A stretch of DNA of 64,000 nt from Hydrogenophaga borbori (GCF_003417535.1 NZ_QVLS01000010.1:166978-230977); one strand, 5' to 3'. Positions 40,043-50,822 are shown, numbered from the stretch's first letter. A program made the numbers and translations. The notes: a model not told the origin generated them from the letters alone.

Positions 40043-40840
40043 ATGAGCGCCTCGCTCGCGGGCGGCGCCGAAGCCATCTGGCAGGCGGTGGTGCCCGACC
40101 TGCCCGGCTTCACGGTCGAGGTGCTGGAAGAGATCGACTCCACCAACACCGAGCTCATGCGCCGCGCGCGCACCGCGCCGCTGGACCCGGTGCTGCTGGT
40201 GGCCGAGCGCCAGACCGCCGGGCGCGGCCGGCTGGGACGTGGCTGGCACAGCCGGCCCGGCCAGTCGCTCACGTTTTCGCTCGGCCTGTCGCTGGCGCCG
40301 CGCAGCTGGTCGGGCCTGTCGCTCGCGGTGGGCCTGGTGCTGGCCGAGCAACTGCACCCGGACGTGCGCATCAAGTGGCCGAACGACCTCTGGCTCATGG
40401 GCCGCAAGCTCGGCGGCATCCTGGTCGAAACGGCGGGCCAGGCCGACGACCGCGAAGGGCCGCGCTCGGTGGTGATCGGCGCGGGCATCAACGTCGCGCG
40501 ACCGGCCGAGTCGGCGCTCGCCGGCGCACCCGCCAGCCCCATGGGCGGCGTGCCGCCGGCCGGGCTGGCCGAGGTGGAGGTGGGCGTGACCCCCGCCGAG
40601 CTGCTGCCCCGGCTGGTGCCGCCGCTGGTGCGCGAGGTGCTGAGGTTCGCCAGCGAAGGTTTTGCACCGTTCGCCGCGCGCTACGCGGCGCGCGACGCGC
40701 TGAAGGACCGCGAGCTGCGCCTGAGCGATGGCAGCACCGGCAGCGCCTGCGGCGTGGCCGAGGACGGCGCGCTGCTGGTGCGCGTGAACGGCCAGCTGCG
40801 CCGCGTGGACAGTGCGGAAGTGAGCGTGCGCCCATGTTGA
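40043..40840 (+). CDS. birA: Biotin--[acetyl-CoA-carboxylase] ligase
   Basis: The 265-residue enzyme activates biotin to biotinyl-AMP and attaches it to AccB. It has the catalytic segment AERQTAGRGRLGRGWHS, IKWPNDLWLMGRKLGGIL and the C-terminal SH3-like part (LRLSDGSTGSACGVAEDGALLV). The N-terminal helix-turn-helix of E. coli BirA is absent, so it is a pure ligase without repressor function. A SPOR protein starts inside its 3' end. Confidence 0.92.
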   Translation: MSASLAGGAEAIWQAVVPDLPGFTVEVLEEIDSTNTELMRRARTAPLDPVLLVAERQTAGRGRLGRGWHSRPGQSLTFSLGLSLAPRSWSGLSLAVGLVLAEQLHPDVRIKWPNDLWLMGRKLGGILVETAGQADDREGPRSVVIGAGINVARPAESALAGAPASPMGGVPPAGLAEVEVGVTPAELLPRLVPPLVREVLRFASEGFAPFAARYAARDALKDRELRLSDGSTGSACGVAEDGALLVRVNGQLRRVDSAEVSVRPC

Positions 40841-41622
40841 GGTGGACGATCGCCGTGCTGCTGGCGGCCAACAGCCTGTATTTCGCCTGGACGCAGGGCC
40901 ATCTCGCCGCCATCGGTTTCCCGCCGACCAGCGAGCCGCGCGAACCGCAGCGCCTGACGCAGCAGATCGCGCCCGAGAACGTGCGCCTGCTCAATGGGCC
41001 GCGCGGCGCCGAGCCGCCTACCGCGCCGGCGCCCGCGCCCGAGTCCGCCGTCCCGGCCCACCCCCCGGTGGCCGCAGCGCCGGCGGCCGTGGAGGCGCCG
41101 CCCCCCACGGCCCCGGCGGCGCTCGCGGCCACGCCGGCCGCCGCCACACCGGCCGCGGCCAATGAGCCGCGCGCCTGCTGGCAAGCCAGCGGATTCAGCC
41201 CCGAGCAGGCCGAGCTGCTGCGCGCCGAGCTGCGCCTGCTCAGCCTGGGCGGTGGCGACTGGCAGCTCACCGAAACCCGCAGTCCCGGGCGCTGGATCGT
41301 CTACATGGGGCGCTACGACAGCGCCGAACAGGCCAGCCGCAAGAAGGCCGAGCTGCGCGCCATGGGCGTGGAATTCCGCGACGTCAACACCAACGGCCTG
41401 GCGCCCGGCATCGCGCTGGGCACGTTCTCCAGCGAGGAAGCGGCGCGCGAAGGGCTGCAGCTGGCCGAGCGGCGCAACGTGCGCACGGCCCGCGTGGTGC
41501 AGGAACGCGCCGAGAGCCTGAGCTATTCGCTGCGCCTGCCGGCCATCGGCGAGACCGTTCGCGCGCGCATCGAGGCACTGGGCCCGGCCATGGCGGGCCG
41601 CAGCCTGCAACGCTGCAACTGA
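40834..41622 (+). CDS. SPOR-domain-type membrane-anchored protein
   Basis: The 262-residue protein has one N-terminal membrane helix (WTIAVLLAANSLYFAW), a long Ala/Pro-rich periplasmic linker (about 50-108), and a C-terminal SPOR-like module (about 112-235: ACWQASGFSPEQAELLRAEL, WIVYMGRYDSAEQASRKKAEL). SPOR domains bind denuded peptidoglycan at the septum. Its ATG overlaps the end of birA by 7 nt, so it is translationally coupled. In many relatives coaX follows birA; here it does not. Which septal process it serves is unknown. Confidence 0.75.
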   Translation: MLRWTIAVLLAANSLYFAWTQGHLAAIGFPPTSEPREPQRLTQQIAPENVRLLNGPRGAEPPTAPAPAPESAVPAHPPVAAAPAAVEAPPPTAPAALAATPAAATPAAANEPRACWQASGFSPEQAELLRAELRLLSLGGGDWQLTETRSPGRWIVYMGRYDSAEQASRKKAELRAMGVEFRDVNTNGLAPGIALGTFSSEEAAREGLQLAERRNVRTARVVQERAESLSYSLRLPAIGETVRARIEALGPAMAGRSLQRCN

Positions 41623-41656
41623 CGCCTCCGATCCGGCGTGTGGAACCCGGTGGTGT

Positions 41657-43561
41657 TCAGCGGCGGCGGCGCGATGCCCGCGCCACGCCCAGGCCCCACA
41701 GCGCCAGCCCCAGGCCCCACCAGGCCCCCAAGGCACCGCCCCCGCCACCCGTGACCGGCGGCGCGGGTGGGGCCACCGCACGCACGATGACGGCGTCGCT
41801 GCCGGTGTCGCCATTGCTGTCGGTGACCTTGAGCCGGAACACCCAACGGCCCTCCACGGCGGGCAATTGCACGCCGGTCACGGACTGGGTGTTGTTGGGG
41901 ATGGCGACGGCGGTGGAGCCGCTGTCCTGGGTCCATTGGTAGCCCGTGAGGGTCGCCGGCGCGAGCGCCACGCTGGCCTGGCCATCGAGCGTGACAAAGG
42001 CACCCGGAGCCACGACATTCACCGCCTGGATCACGGCGGCAGGGCCCGTGGCCAGTTGCAGGGACCGGTCCGCGTCGAGCAGGCCGGCGCCGCAGGTGGT
42101 GGCGGTGCACTGGCATACCCCACTGTTGGCCGGGCCGCAGGCCAGCCCGCCCGCCGGGGTGTGTGACCGCACGCCGGCCTGCATGCGCTCCATCAGCGCT
42201 TGCGGGGTGAGGTGGGGGTTGAGGGCGAGCATGAGGCTGGCCACGCCGGCGGCCTGGGGCGCGGCGAAGCTGGTGCCCTTTTTGTAGCCGTAGGTGTCGC
42301 CGCCCGGCGCGGGCGCGCTCAGACCGGAGTTCGTGGTCGAGTAGAGGTTGTCCGGGTCCAGGGGCGTGGTGCCCGAGCCGCCCGGCGCGGCCAAGGCCAC
42401 GTTGGCCCCGAAGTTGGAATAGTCCGCCTTGGCGCCGTCGCGCTGCACCGAAGCCACGGCCATCACCCCCTCGCAGTCGGCCGGGCGCGTGAGCGGGCCC
42501 GATTCGTTGCCCGCGGCCACCACCAGCAAGGCGCCCGCCGCCCGCACGTCGTCCACGGTGGTTTGGTACGCCGGGCTGCAGGCCGAGCTGCCACTGAAAC
42601 TCAGGTTGATCACGCGCGCCGGCGTGGGATTGGCCGGCACCCCGGCCACCGGCAGGCCGGCGGCCCAGCGCACGCCATCGAGCAGGTCGGACACCAGGGC
42701 GCCGCACTTGCCCGACACCCGCACGGGCAGGATGCGCGCCTGCCAGTTCAGGCCCGCCACCCCGATGCCGTTGTCGGTCGCCGCGGCGATCTGGCCGGCG
42801 ATGAAGGTGCCGTGCCAGGAACTGAAGCCCAGCTCGCAGCCCGAGAACAGCGGGTTGTTGAGGTCGCTGGGGTAGATCCAGTCGCCGGGGTCGCTCGCAT
42901 CGGCGTCCCGGCCGTTGCCGTCGTTGGCCACCTGCAATTCGCTCACGAAGTCGTACCCCGCGAGCAGCTTGCCGGCCAGGTCGGGGTGGCCAAAGCGCAC
43001 GCCGCTGTCCACCACGGCCACGACCGTGGAACTGAGTCCGGTGCCGAGATCCCACGCGGGCGGCAGGTTGAGCCCCGCCGGTTCGCCGTCGCCCGGGCCG
43101 CGCAGGTGCCACTGCAAGCCGTAGTTCGCGTCGTTGGGCACCAACTGCGGGCGCACGAGCACATTGGGCTCGACCCAGGCCACGTCCGGGTGCAGGCGCA
43201 CGCGGCGCAGGGCGTCGGCCAGCGCGCGGCCCTGCATCGGGCGGTCAAAGCGCAGCAGCGCCGCACGACCCGCCTCGCCGACGGAGGCGGCGCGCACGCC
43301 GGTGTCGCGCGCCAGCCGCTCGGTTTGTTCGCGCGAACGCTGGGTCGCCCGTTGCCAGGCGCCGGCCAGCCGGGCCTCGCGGTCGGCCCAGGGGCCGCGG
43401 TCGGTTTCCTCGCGGCTCAGCGGATTGGCGCCGTCGCGGTAGCCGACGATGAGGCCAAAGGCCGGGGCATCGCCAGGGGCCGCCGGCTGCGCGGCCAAGG
43501 CGTTGCCCAAGGCCAGAGCGACCAGGGCCAGGACATATCCGCGCAACAGCTTTGAAACCAT
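41657..43561 (-). CDS. Secreted subtilisin-like (S8) serine protease with PKD-like domain and GlyGly-CTERM tail
   Basis: The 634-residue preprotease has a signal peptide (1-24, ending NALAA) and an I9-like propeptide (about 35-138). The S8 catalytic domain has Asp185 in VVAVVDSGV, His250 in SSWHGTF and Ser431 in GTSFAAPQAAG. A PKD/Ig-like domain follows (about 515-596). The last 30 residues are VTGGGGGALG, a hydrophobic helix, then ARASRRRR: the GlyGly-CTERM sorting signal. That tail is the substrate of rhombosortases, and one is encoded at 12746-13345. The mature protease is probably exported by type II secretion and either held at or released from the surface after cleavage. Confidence 0.92.
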   Translation of the reverse strand: MVSKLLRGYVLALVALALGNALAAQPAAPGDAPAFGLIVGYRDGANPLSREETDRGPWADREARLAGAWQRATQRSREQTERLARDTGVRAASVGEAGRAALLRFDRPMQGRALADALRRVRLHPDVAWVEPNVLVRPQLVPNDANYGLQWHLRGPGDGEPAGLNLPPAWDLGTGLSSTVVAVVDSGVRFGHPDLAGKLLAGYDFVSELQVANDGNGRDADASDPGDWIYPSDLNNPLFSGCELGFSSWHGTFIAGQIAAATDNGIGVAGLNWQARILPVRVSGKCGALVSDLLDGVRWAAGLPVAGVPANPTPARVINLSFSGSSACSPAYQTTVDDVRAAGALLVVAAGNESGPLTRPADCEGVMAVASVQRDGAKADYSNFGANVALAAPGGSGTTPLDPDNLYSTTNSGLSAPAPGGDTYGYKKGTSFAAPQAAGVASLMLALNPHLTPQALMERMQAGVRSHTPAGGLACGPANSGVCQCTATTCGAGLLDADRSLQLATGPAAVIQAVNVVAPGAFVTLDGQASVALAPATLTGYQWTQDSGSTAVAIPNNTQSVTGVQLPAVEGRWVFRLKVTDSNGDTGSDAVIVRAVAPPAPPVTGGGGGALGAWWGLGLALWGLGVARASRRRR

Positions 43562-43655
43562 GGCGGGGTTGTAGCACGCGGGCCCGCCAAATCCACGGCG
43601 CTTCCGACCGGGCCCATGCGGAGTTACCCCAGAAGGAATTTGCAAATCCTTTTCA

Positions 43656-44561
43656 TCACATGGCCGACGCCATCCTTTGGCCGTCGAACCAGGCCAGGGC
43701 CTCGTTCCACAAGGGCTGGGCGCGCGGGCGGAAGTAGCCCATGTGCCCGATGGGACCCAGGCCGTCGCGGCGCGAGTCCAGGGTCACGGCCTTCACGGGC
43801 GCGTTGCGGTACCCGGCCATGAAGGCGTCTCGCGAGACCGGTGGCGCCCAGGCATCGTCGAGCGCATTGACCGCCACGATCGGAAAGCGCACGGCGTCGA
43901 AGCGCGCGGTCACCTCGCGCATCTGCGGGTCGTCGAAGAAGTAGCGCGGGAAGCGGCACCAGTGGCGCCACTGGCGGTAGACGTCGATCGGCAGGTCCTC
44001 GCCCATGCCGAGCTTGCTCCAGGGCAGGTAGCCGGCCAGGCGCGTGGCCACGGGACCGATGAGGTTCCACATGATCTGCACGCGCAGGCGCTCAAGCGGC
44101 GGCATCCAGCCGTGCCAGCCGGCGCCGGTGGCGAAGGTGTAGGCCGCGTCCACGTGCTCCGGGTGCGGCAGCAGGCCCAGGGCGTGGCCGCCGTAGGAAT
44201 GGCCCACCAGCCACAGCGGCACGCCGGGCGCGCGCATGGCGGCCACGGCGGCGGCCAGGTCAAGCCGGCCCCAGTCGAGGTAGTCCATGCGAAAGCCCTT
44301 GAGGCTGTTGGGCGCCGAGCGGCCGATGCCGCGGTAGTCGAGCGTGAGCACATCGACGCCCTGCGCGGCCACGTGCTGCGCGAAGCGCTTGTAGAAGCCC
44401 TGGGGCACCGCCGTGGCGCCGCCCACCACGAGGTGCGCGCGCGGCGGCGTCGGACCACGGTAACGATGGGCCGCCAGCGGGTAGCCGTCGGCGGCGTGCA
44501 GGGTCAGGGACTCGATGCGCACGGCATCGGCGGTCGCGCGGTCCTGGTGGGCGGGGTTCAT
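43656..44561 (-). CDS. Alpha/beta hydrolase (COG4757-like serine esterase)
   Basis: The 301-residue enzyme has the nucleophile elbow GHSYGGHALG with Ser at about residue 122, an oxyanion region VVGGATAVPQGFY, and late Asp (NALDDAWAPP) and His (IGHMGYFRP) positions. Its natural ester is unknown. It overlaps the TetR gene by 4 nt (ATGA), so it is the second gene of that operon and probably controlled by the same repressor. Confidence 0.83.
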   Translation of the reverse strand: MNPAHQDRATADAVRIESLTLHAADGYPLAAHRYRGPTPPRAHLVVGGATAVPQGFYKRFAQHVAAQGVDVLTLDYRGIGRSAPNSLKGFRMDYLDWGRLDLAAAVAAMRAPGVPLWLVGHSYGGHALGLLPHPEHVDAAYTFATGAGWHGWMPPLERLRVQIMWNLIGPVATRLAGYLPWSKLGMGEDLPIDVYRQWRHWCRFPRYFFDDPQMREVTARFDAVRFPIVAVNALDDAWAPPVSRDAFMAGYRNAPVKAVTLDSRRDGLGPIGHMGYFRPRAQPLWNEALAWFDGQRMASAM

Positions 44562-45172
44562 GGCGGTGGCTCCTGAAGTGGGTCGCAGAACGGACTGGCC
44601 GACAGCAAGGCCAGCAGGGTGTCGGCGGCGCGCTGCATGGGCTCGATGCTGTGCGCCACGCGCGACTGCAGCAGACCGCCTTCGTAGGCGGCGACGATGA
44701 GCGCGGCCAGGCCCTGGGCGCGCTCGGCGGGCAGGCCGGCACCGGCCAGGCCCTGGGCGATGCGCTCGCGCACGCGCCCGAAGGCGCGCGCCAGGGCCTC
44801 GCGCAGGGCGCGGTCCTCGGGTCCGGATTCCAGCGCCACCGTGGCGAGTGGACAGCCGGCCTCGAAGCCGGTCTCCTGCAGGCGGGCGGTGGCGCCCGCG
44901 ATCCAGCGGCGCATGGCCAGCAGCGGGTCGGGCGTGCCGGCGAGCAGCTTGTCCAGGCCGGTGGTCATGCGCCCCACCACCTGGTCGATGGCGGCCACGG
45001 CCAGCTCGGTCTTGCCGCCCGGGAAATGGTGGTAGAGCACGCCCTTGGGCGCCTGGGCCGCCCGCAGCAGCTCGGTCAGGCCGATGCCGTGCAGGCCGCG
45101 CCGGCGCAGGGCGTCGGTCATGGCGGCGATGAGGCGCTCGCGGGCGGGCTCGACAGGCGGTGGGGCGGGCAT
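44558..45172 (-). CDS. TetR family transcriptional repressor
   Basis: This 204-residue regulator has an N-terminal helix-turn-helix (RLIAAMTDALRRRGLHGIGLTELLRAAQAPKGVLYHHFPGGK) and an all-helical ligand domain resembling YxaF/LmrA-type TetR proteins. I prefer the ATG at 45172. The ATG at 45181 overlaps a GACAAT -10 box that sits inside an 18-bp operator palindrome. The hydrolase gene is coupled downstream and an SMR pump gene is divergent. The regulator probably controls both through the same operator. Confidence 0.87.
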   Translation of the reverse strand: MPAPPPVEPARERLIAAMTDALRRRGLHGIGLTELLRAAQAPKGVLYHHFPGGKTELAVAAIDQVVGRMTTGLDKLLAGTPDPLLAMRRWIAGATARLQETGFEAGCPLATVALESGPEDRALREALARAFGRVRERIAQGLAGAGLPAERAQGLAALIVAAYEGGLLQSRVAHSIEPMQRAADTLLALLSASPFCDPLQEPPP

Positions 45173-45179
45173 GCCGGGC

Positions 45180-45202
45180 ATTGTCTAGACCGATCGGTCT
45201 AG
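45180..45202. promoter_or_regulatory. TetR operator palindrome with embedded -10 box
   Basis: CTAGACCGATCGGTCTAG (45185-45202) is a perfect 18-bp palindrome of the TAGACC-N4-GGTCTA type used by several TetR repressors. On the minus strand GACAAT (45185-45180) touches it and lies 7 nt before the tetR ATG at 45172. A bound repressor would cover the tetR promoter. The divergent pump gene has its own GACAAT at 45269-45274. Confidence 0.8.
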
Positions 45203-45268
45203 CGTCAATGACGCGGCGGGCCCGAGTGGTCGTCTGGGCGACCCTGGGAGAGGGAGGGAGGCGGCGGG

Positions 45269-45274
45269 GACAAT
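45269..45274 (+). promoter_or_regulatory. GACAAT -10 box of the SMR pump gene
   Basis: GGGACAATGCCGG lies 45 nt before the ATG at 45320 and 67 nt from the TetR palindrome. Confidence 0.4.
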
Positions 45275-45319
45275 GCCGGCTTGGGCGCGCCGCTTGCCCG
45301 CACCGCCAAAACCGCCGCC

Positions 45320-45658
45320 ATGAACTCCACCGCTTACCTCTACCTCGGCATCGCCATCGTGGCCGAGGTCGCCGCCACCACCGCGCTCAAATCCTCGGCG
45401 GGTTTCAGCCGGCTCTGGCCCAGCGTGGCCGTGGTGGTCGGTTATGCCGTGGCCTTCTACTTTCTGGCGCTGACCCTGAAAACCTTGCCCACGGGCATCG
45501 CCTATGCCATCTGGTCGGGCGTTGGCATCGTGCTGATCTCGCTGCTGGGCTGGCTGGTCCACCGGCAGACGCTGGACCTGCCCGCGCTGCTGGGCATGGG
45601 GCTGGTCATGGCGGGGGTGCTGGTGATCAACCTGTTCTCCAAGAGCGCCCCGCATTGA
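45320..45658 (+). CDS. Small multidrug resistance (SMR) transporter
   Basis: The 112-residue protein has four transmembrane helices and the essential membrane Glu in helix 1 (YLYLGIAIVAEVAATTALK, Glu14). A loop with SAGFSRLWPS and the YAIWSGVGIVLISLLGW signature follow. It should work as an antiparallel dimer exchanging cationic drugs or guanidinium-like compounds for protons. The divergent TetR gene and palindromic operator suggest ligand-induced expression. Confidence 0.92.
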   Translation: MNSTAYLYLGIAIVAEVAATTALKSSAGFSRLWPSVAVVVGYAVAFYFLALTLKTLPTGIAYAIWSGVGIVLISLLGWLVHRQTLDLPALLGMGLVMAGVLVINLFSKSAPH

Positions 45659-45677
45659 GGCCGGTCGCGCCCCAATG

Positions 45678-45700
45678 AAAAGGCGCCCGAAGGCGCCTTT
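45678..45700. terminator. Bidirectional terminator between the SMR and gap genes
   Basis: AAAGGCGCC and GGCGCCTTT pair perfectly around CGAA. It lies 20 nt past the SMR stop and 21 nt past the convergent gap stop, with T-runs of 3-4 on both strands. Confidence 0.75.
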
Positions 45701-45721
45701 GCAGCGGAGGGCACGCGGGCC

Positions 45722-46762
<1,041 letters not shown>

Positions 46763-48811
46763 TCACTGCCCAGCGAGCACGGCGCGCACCGTGTCCGCCA
46801 CGTTCTGCTCGGTGAAGCCGAAGTGCTTGAACAGCACCGGCGCGGGCGCCGACTCGCCGTAGGTGTCGATGCCGACCACGGCGCACACGCCGTACTTCCA
46901 CCAGAAATCGGTGACGCCCATCTCGACCGCGATGCGCGGCAGGCCGGCGGGCAGCACCGCCTTCTTGTAGGCGGCGGCCTGGCGGTCGAAGCGGGTGGTG
47001 CTGGGCATGGACACCACGCGCACCGCGATGCCGTGCTCCTTGGCCAGCAGCGCCTGCGCCTTGAGCGCGAGCTGCACCTCGGAACCGGTGGCGATGATCA
47101 CCGCCTGGGCCTTCTTCTTGCCGGCGGGCTCGGCCAGCACGTAGGCGCCCTTGGCGATGTCGCCCAGGCCGTCCTTGGGCAGGTAGGGCAGGTTCTGGCG
47201 CGACAGCAGCAGCGCCGTGGGCCGGTCGCGGTTCTCGAGCGCCACGGTCCAGGCGACGGCGGTTTCCGCGGTGTCGGCGGGGCGCCAGACGTCCAGGCCC
47301 GGGATCAGGCGCAGGCTGGCGGCGTGCTCGATCGACTGGTGCGTGGGGCCGTCCTCGCCCAGGCCGATGGAGTCGTGCGTGAAGACGTGGACCACGCGCT
47401 GCTTCATCAGCGCGGCCATGCGGATGGCGTTGCGCGAATAGTCGCTGAAGGTGAGGAAGGTGCCGCCGTAGGGGATGTAGCCACCGTGCAGGGCCACGCC
47501 GTTCATGATGGCGGCCATGCCGAACTCGCGCACGCCGTAGTTGATGTGGCGGCCCAGGCGGCCGGCCTCGTCGCGCACCACATTGCCAGCGATGTCCAGT
47601 CGCAGCGGCGGCGTGGACTGGGTGTTGGTGAGGTTGGAGCCGGTGAGGTCGGCGCTGCCGCCCAGCAGTTCGGGCAGCGCGGCGGTGAAGTGCTCCAGCG
47701 CAAGCTGGCTGGCCTTGCGGCTGGCCACGGTCTCGGCCTTGGCGTGGGCCTGGCGGGCCGCGGCGGCGGCCAGCGCGGCGAAGTCCTTCGGCAGCTCGCC
47801 CTTCATGCGGCGCTCGAACTCGGCGGCCAGTTCGGGGTGGGCGGCGCGGTAGGCGCGAAAACGCGCGGTCCAGTCGGCCTCGGCCTCGGCGCCGGCGGCT
47901 TTCGCGTCCCAGGCGGCGTAGACCTCGTCGGGCACCACGAAGGGCGCGTGCGGCCAGCCCAGGGCCTCGCGCGTGAGCTGGATCTCGTCGGCGCCCAGCG
48001 GCTCGCCGTGCGCCTTGGCGGTGTTGGCGCGGTTCGGGCTGCCCTTGCCGATGTGCGTCTTGCAGACGATCAGCGTGGGCTGCTCGGGGTGGCGGCGCGC
48101 CTGGGCGATGGCCTGGTCCACCGCGTCCGCGTCGTGGCCGTCGATGGGGCCGATGACGTTCCAGCCGCAGGCCACGAAGCGCAGGGCGGTGTTGTCGATG
48201 AACCAGGGCGTGACCTTGCCGTCGATGGAGATGCCGTTGTCGTCGTACAGCGCGATGAGCTTGTTGAGCTTCCAGGCGCCGGCCAGGGCCACGGCCTCGT
48301 GGCTGATGCCCTCCATGAGGCAACCGTCGCCCAGGAACACGTAGGTGTGGTGGTCGACGACGGTGTGGCCGGGGCGGTTGAACTCGGCGGCCAGCAGCTT
48401 CTCCGCCAGGGCCATGCCCACGGCGTTGGTGATGCCCTGGCCCAGCGGGCCGGTGGTGGTTTCCACGCCGGGGGTGATGCCCACCTCGGGGTGGCCTGCC
48501 GTCTTGCTGTGCAGCTGGCGGAAGTGCTTCAGCTCCTGCATGGGCAGCGCGTAGCCCGTGAGGTGCAGCAGCGAGTAGATGAGCATGGAGCCGTGCCCGT
48601 TGGACAGCACGAAGCGGTCGCGGTCGGCCCAGTGCGGGTTCACCGGGTTGTGCTTGAGGTGGCGGCCCCACAGCGCGACGGCCATGTCGGCCATGCCCAT
48701 GGGCGCGCCGGGGTGGCCTGAGTTGGCGGCCTGCACGGCGTCCATCGCCAGAGCGCGGATGGCGTTGGCCATGACCAGGGGAGAGACGGTGACGACGGCG
48801 GAGTCGCTCAT
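46763..48811 (-). CDS. tkt: Transketolase
   Basis: The 682-residue thiamine-diphosphate enzyme moves two-carbon units between sugar phosphates. Motifs include [23 protein letters not shown], the ThDP/Mg site [13 protein letters not shown]...[16 protein letters not shown], and the C-terminal [16 protein letters not shown]. Start ATG has GAGG at 6 nt and a TAAAAT box about 70 nt upstream. It heads a tkt-gap operon. No Rubisco or phosphoribulokinase gene is present. Confidence 0.97.
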   Translation of the reverse strand: MSDSAVVTVSPLVMANAIRALAMDAVQAANSGHPGAPMGMADMAVALWGRHLKHNPVNPHWADRDRFVLSNGHGSMLIYSLLHLTGYALPMQELKHFRQLHSKTAGHPEVGITPGVETTTGPLGQGITNAVGMALAEKLLAAEFNRPGHTVVDHHTYVFLGDGCLMEGISHEAVALAGAWKLNKLIALYDDNGISIDGKVTPWFIDNTALRFVACGWNVIGPIDGHDADAVDQAIAQARRHPEQPTLIVCKTHIGKGSPNRANTAKAHGEPLGADEIQLTREALGWPHAPFVVPDEVYAAWDAKAAGAEAEADWTARFRAYRAAHPELAAEFERRMKGELPKDFAALAAAAARQAHAKAETVASRKASQLALEHFTAALPELLGGSADLTGSNLTNTQSTPPLRLDIAGNVVRDEAGRLGRHINYGVREFGMAAIMNGVALHGGYIPYGGTFLTFSDYSRNAIRMAALMKQRVVHVFTHDSIGLGEDGPTHQSIEHAASLRLIPGLDVWRPADTAETAVAWTVALENRDRPTALLLSRQNLPYLPKDGLGDIAKGAYVLAEPAGKKKAQAVIIATGSEVQLALKAQALLAKEHGIAVRVVSMPSTTRFDRQAAAYKKAVLPAGLPRIAVEMGVTDFWWKYGVCAVVGIDTYGESAPAPVLFKHFGFTEQNVADTVRAVLAGQ

Positions 48812-48881
48812 GAAGACCTCGGGTGGGGTGGGGGCGCGGCGTGGGCGCGTCGCGCGCCGCCCAGCCTGGGGAAAACCCCGG

Positions 48882-48887
48882 ATTTTA
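48882..48887 (-). promoter_or_regulatory. TAAAAT -10 box of tkt-gap
   Basis: Leftward reading CGCTAAAATCCGG, 70 nt upstream of the tkt start and near-identical in context to the box before the YibF-like transferase. Confidence 0.4.
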
Positions 48888-48980
48888 GCGACTGGGTCCG
48901 TGCCGGCCGCTTGCGCGGGGGGTATCGCCCCTGGCGGCGGGGCGCGCGGCCCGCCGTACGATGGCCGCCCACCCGTGCCC

Positions 48981-49991
48981 ATGACCGATCTGCCCTCCCC
49001 CGCGCTGCTGGCGATCTTCGCCAGCGCGGCGCTGGTCGTGTGGTGGGCCGGCGTGCGGCTCACCCAGGCCACCGACCGGCTGGACCAGGCCTTCGGCTGG
49101 GGCGAAGAGATGGGCGGGCTGGTGCTGCTGGCGCTGGTGACCAACCTGCCCGAGATCGCTATCACCGCCAGCGCCGCGCTGGGCGGGCGCGTCGAGGTGG
49201 CCGTGGCCAACCTGCTGGGCGGCGTGGCCATCCAGACCCTGCTGCTGGCGCTGTTCGACGCCGTGGGCCACCGCGGCGCGGTGCCGCTGTCCACCCGCGT
49301 GGCCTCGCCCCAGGCACTGGCCGAGGCGCTGATGGTGATGGCGCTGCTGGCCCTGGTGCTGCTGGGCCACTGGCTGCCGGCCGGCGCCATCCGTTTCGGC
49401 GTCACGCCGGACGGCGCGCTGACCGTGCTCGCCTGGCTGGGAGGCCTGCTGCTGGTGCGCCGGCTCAGCCAACACCCCTCGGCCGCGCCCCGCCGCCCCC
49501 GCCGCCGCCCGTCGGACGGCCTGCGCGGCGCGGTCCTGCTGTTCACCGCCGGTGCCGCGCTCACGCTCATCGGCGGCGTCCTGCTGGAGCGCAGCGGCGA
49601 CGCCCTGGCCCGGCGCTGGGGCATCGACGGCGTGCTGTTCGGCGCCACCGCGCTCGCCGCGTCCACCGCCCTGCCCGAAATCGCCTCCGGTCTGGCCGCG
49701 ATGCGGCGCCACGAGCCCGCGCTGGCGGTGAGCGACATCCTGGGCGGCAACGCCCTGCTGCCCGTGCTGCTGGTGCTGGCCACGGCGCTGGCCGGCCAGG
49801 CCGTGATGCCTGGCGCCAGCGCCGAAACGCTGTACGTCACCGCCCTGGGCCTGCTGATGACCGGCGTGGTGGCGGCCGGCCTGCTGTGGCGCCCGCGCCG
49901 CAAGCGCCTGGGCATGGGACCGGACAGTTGGGCGCTGCTGTTGGTCTATGCGGCGGGCATGGCCGGCCTGTTCGCCCTGGCCGGCCGCTGA
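48981..49991 (+). CDS. Sodium/calcium exchanger (CaCA) family membrane protein
   Basis: The 336-residue protein has about ten helices in two inverted halves. Each contains an alpha-repeat: [18 protein letters not shown] with [12 protein letters not shown] in the first, and [14 protein letters not shown] with [15 protein letters not shown] in the second. The paired LPE motifs carry the transport carboxylates of the CaCA superfamily. Cation specificity cannot be assigned. A basic Pro/Arg loop ([12 protein letters not shown]) joins the halves. It is divergent from tkt and 42 nt upstream of murU. Confidence 0.82.
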   Translation: MTDLPSPALLAIFASAALVVWWAGVRLTQATDRLDQAFGWGEEMGGLVLLALVTNLPEIAITASAALGGRVEVAVANLLGGVAIQTLLLALFDAVGHRGAVPLSTRVASPQALAEALMVMALLALVLLGHWLPAGAIRFGVTPDGALTVLAWLGGLLLVRRLSQHPSAAPRRPRRRPSDGLRGAVLLFTAGAALTLIGGVLLERSGDALARRWGIDGVLFGATALAASTALPEIASGLAAMRRHEPALAVSDILGGNALLPVLLVLATALAGQAVMPGASAETLYVTALGLLMTGVVAAGLLWRPRRKRLGMGPDSWALLLVYAAGMAGLFALAGR

Positions 49992-50033
49992 GCCGCCGCG
50001 GGGCGGCTACAGTCGAGGCCTAGCCCCTTCACC

Positions 50034-50822
50034 ATGGCCCACCCTGCCCACGCCATCCTCCTGGCCGCCGGCCGCGGCAACCGCATGCGGCCGCTGACCG
50101 ACCAGTTGCCCAAGCCGCTGCTGGTCGTGCATGGCAAGCCGCTGCTGCAATGGCATGTGGACGCCCTGGCCGAAGCCGGCTGCGCCGACCTGGTGATCAA
50201 CACCGCCTGGCTCGGCGAGCAGATCCCCGCGCATTTCGGCCCGTACCCGCGCAGCAGCGAAGGCCTGGCGCTGGACATTGCCTACTCCGCCGAAGGCGAG
50301 GACTTCGGCTACGCGCTGGAGACCGCTGGCGGCATCGCGCGCGCGCTGCCGCTGCTGGACGAGGTGTTCTGGGTCGTCGCGGGCGATGTCTTTGCGCCCG
50401 GCTTCCCCTTCGCCCCCGACGCGCTGGAGCGCTTCGCGCGGGGCGACCGCCTGGCCCACCTGTGGCTGGTGTCCAACCCCGAACACAACCCCCGCGGCGA
50501 CTTCGGCCTGAGCCCCGAGGGCCTGGCACTCAACCTCGGGGCAGGCGCCGACGCCCCGCGCCACACCTACAGCACCATCGGCCTGTACCGGCGCGCGCTG
50601 TTCGAGACCCCGTGGTTCGACATTCCGCCCGGCAACCCGCAGGGCCGCGCCGAGCCGCTGGCGCCGCTGCTGCGCCGGGCCATGGACGCCGGCCGCGTGA
50701 GCGCCGAGCTGTACCCGGGGCCCTGGACGGATGTGGGGACGCCCCAGCGCCTGGCCGAGTTGAACCGGCAGCACCCCCCACACCCCCCGGCGGCGCGGGC
50801 CGCGCCCCCCCAAGGGCGCTGA
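50034..50822 (+). CDS. murU: N-acetylmuramate alpha-1-phosphate uridylyltransferase
   Basis: MurU makes UDP-MurNAc from MurNAc-1-phosphate and UTP, bypassing MurA in peptidoglycan recycling and giving fosfomycin tolerance. The 262-residue sugar-nucleotidyltransferase starts with the signature ILLAAGRGNRMRPLTDQLPKPLL and has VVAGDVFAP with the metal-binding Asp. In Pseudomonas murU adjoins amgK. Here amgK is 11 kb away next to lptD. A TACAGT box lies 20 nt before the start. Confidence 0.88.
   Translation: MAHPAHAILLAAGRGNRMRPLTDQLPKPLLVVHGKPLLQWHVDALAEAGCADLVINTAWLGEQIPAHFGPYPRSSEGLALDIAYSAEGEDFGYALETAGGIARALPLLDEVFWVVAGDVFAPGFPFAPDALERFARGDRLAHLWLVSNPEHNPRGDFGLSPEGLALNLGAGADAPRHTYSTIGLYRRALFETPWFDIPPGNPQGRAEPLAPLLRRAMDAGRVSAELYPGPWTDVGTPQRLAELNRQHPPHPPAARAAPPQGR

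Noticed and set aside
43632..43653. AAGGATTTG/CAAATTCCTT hairpin after the hydrolase gene
   Set aside because: It has a bulge and no T-run on the needed strand.
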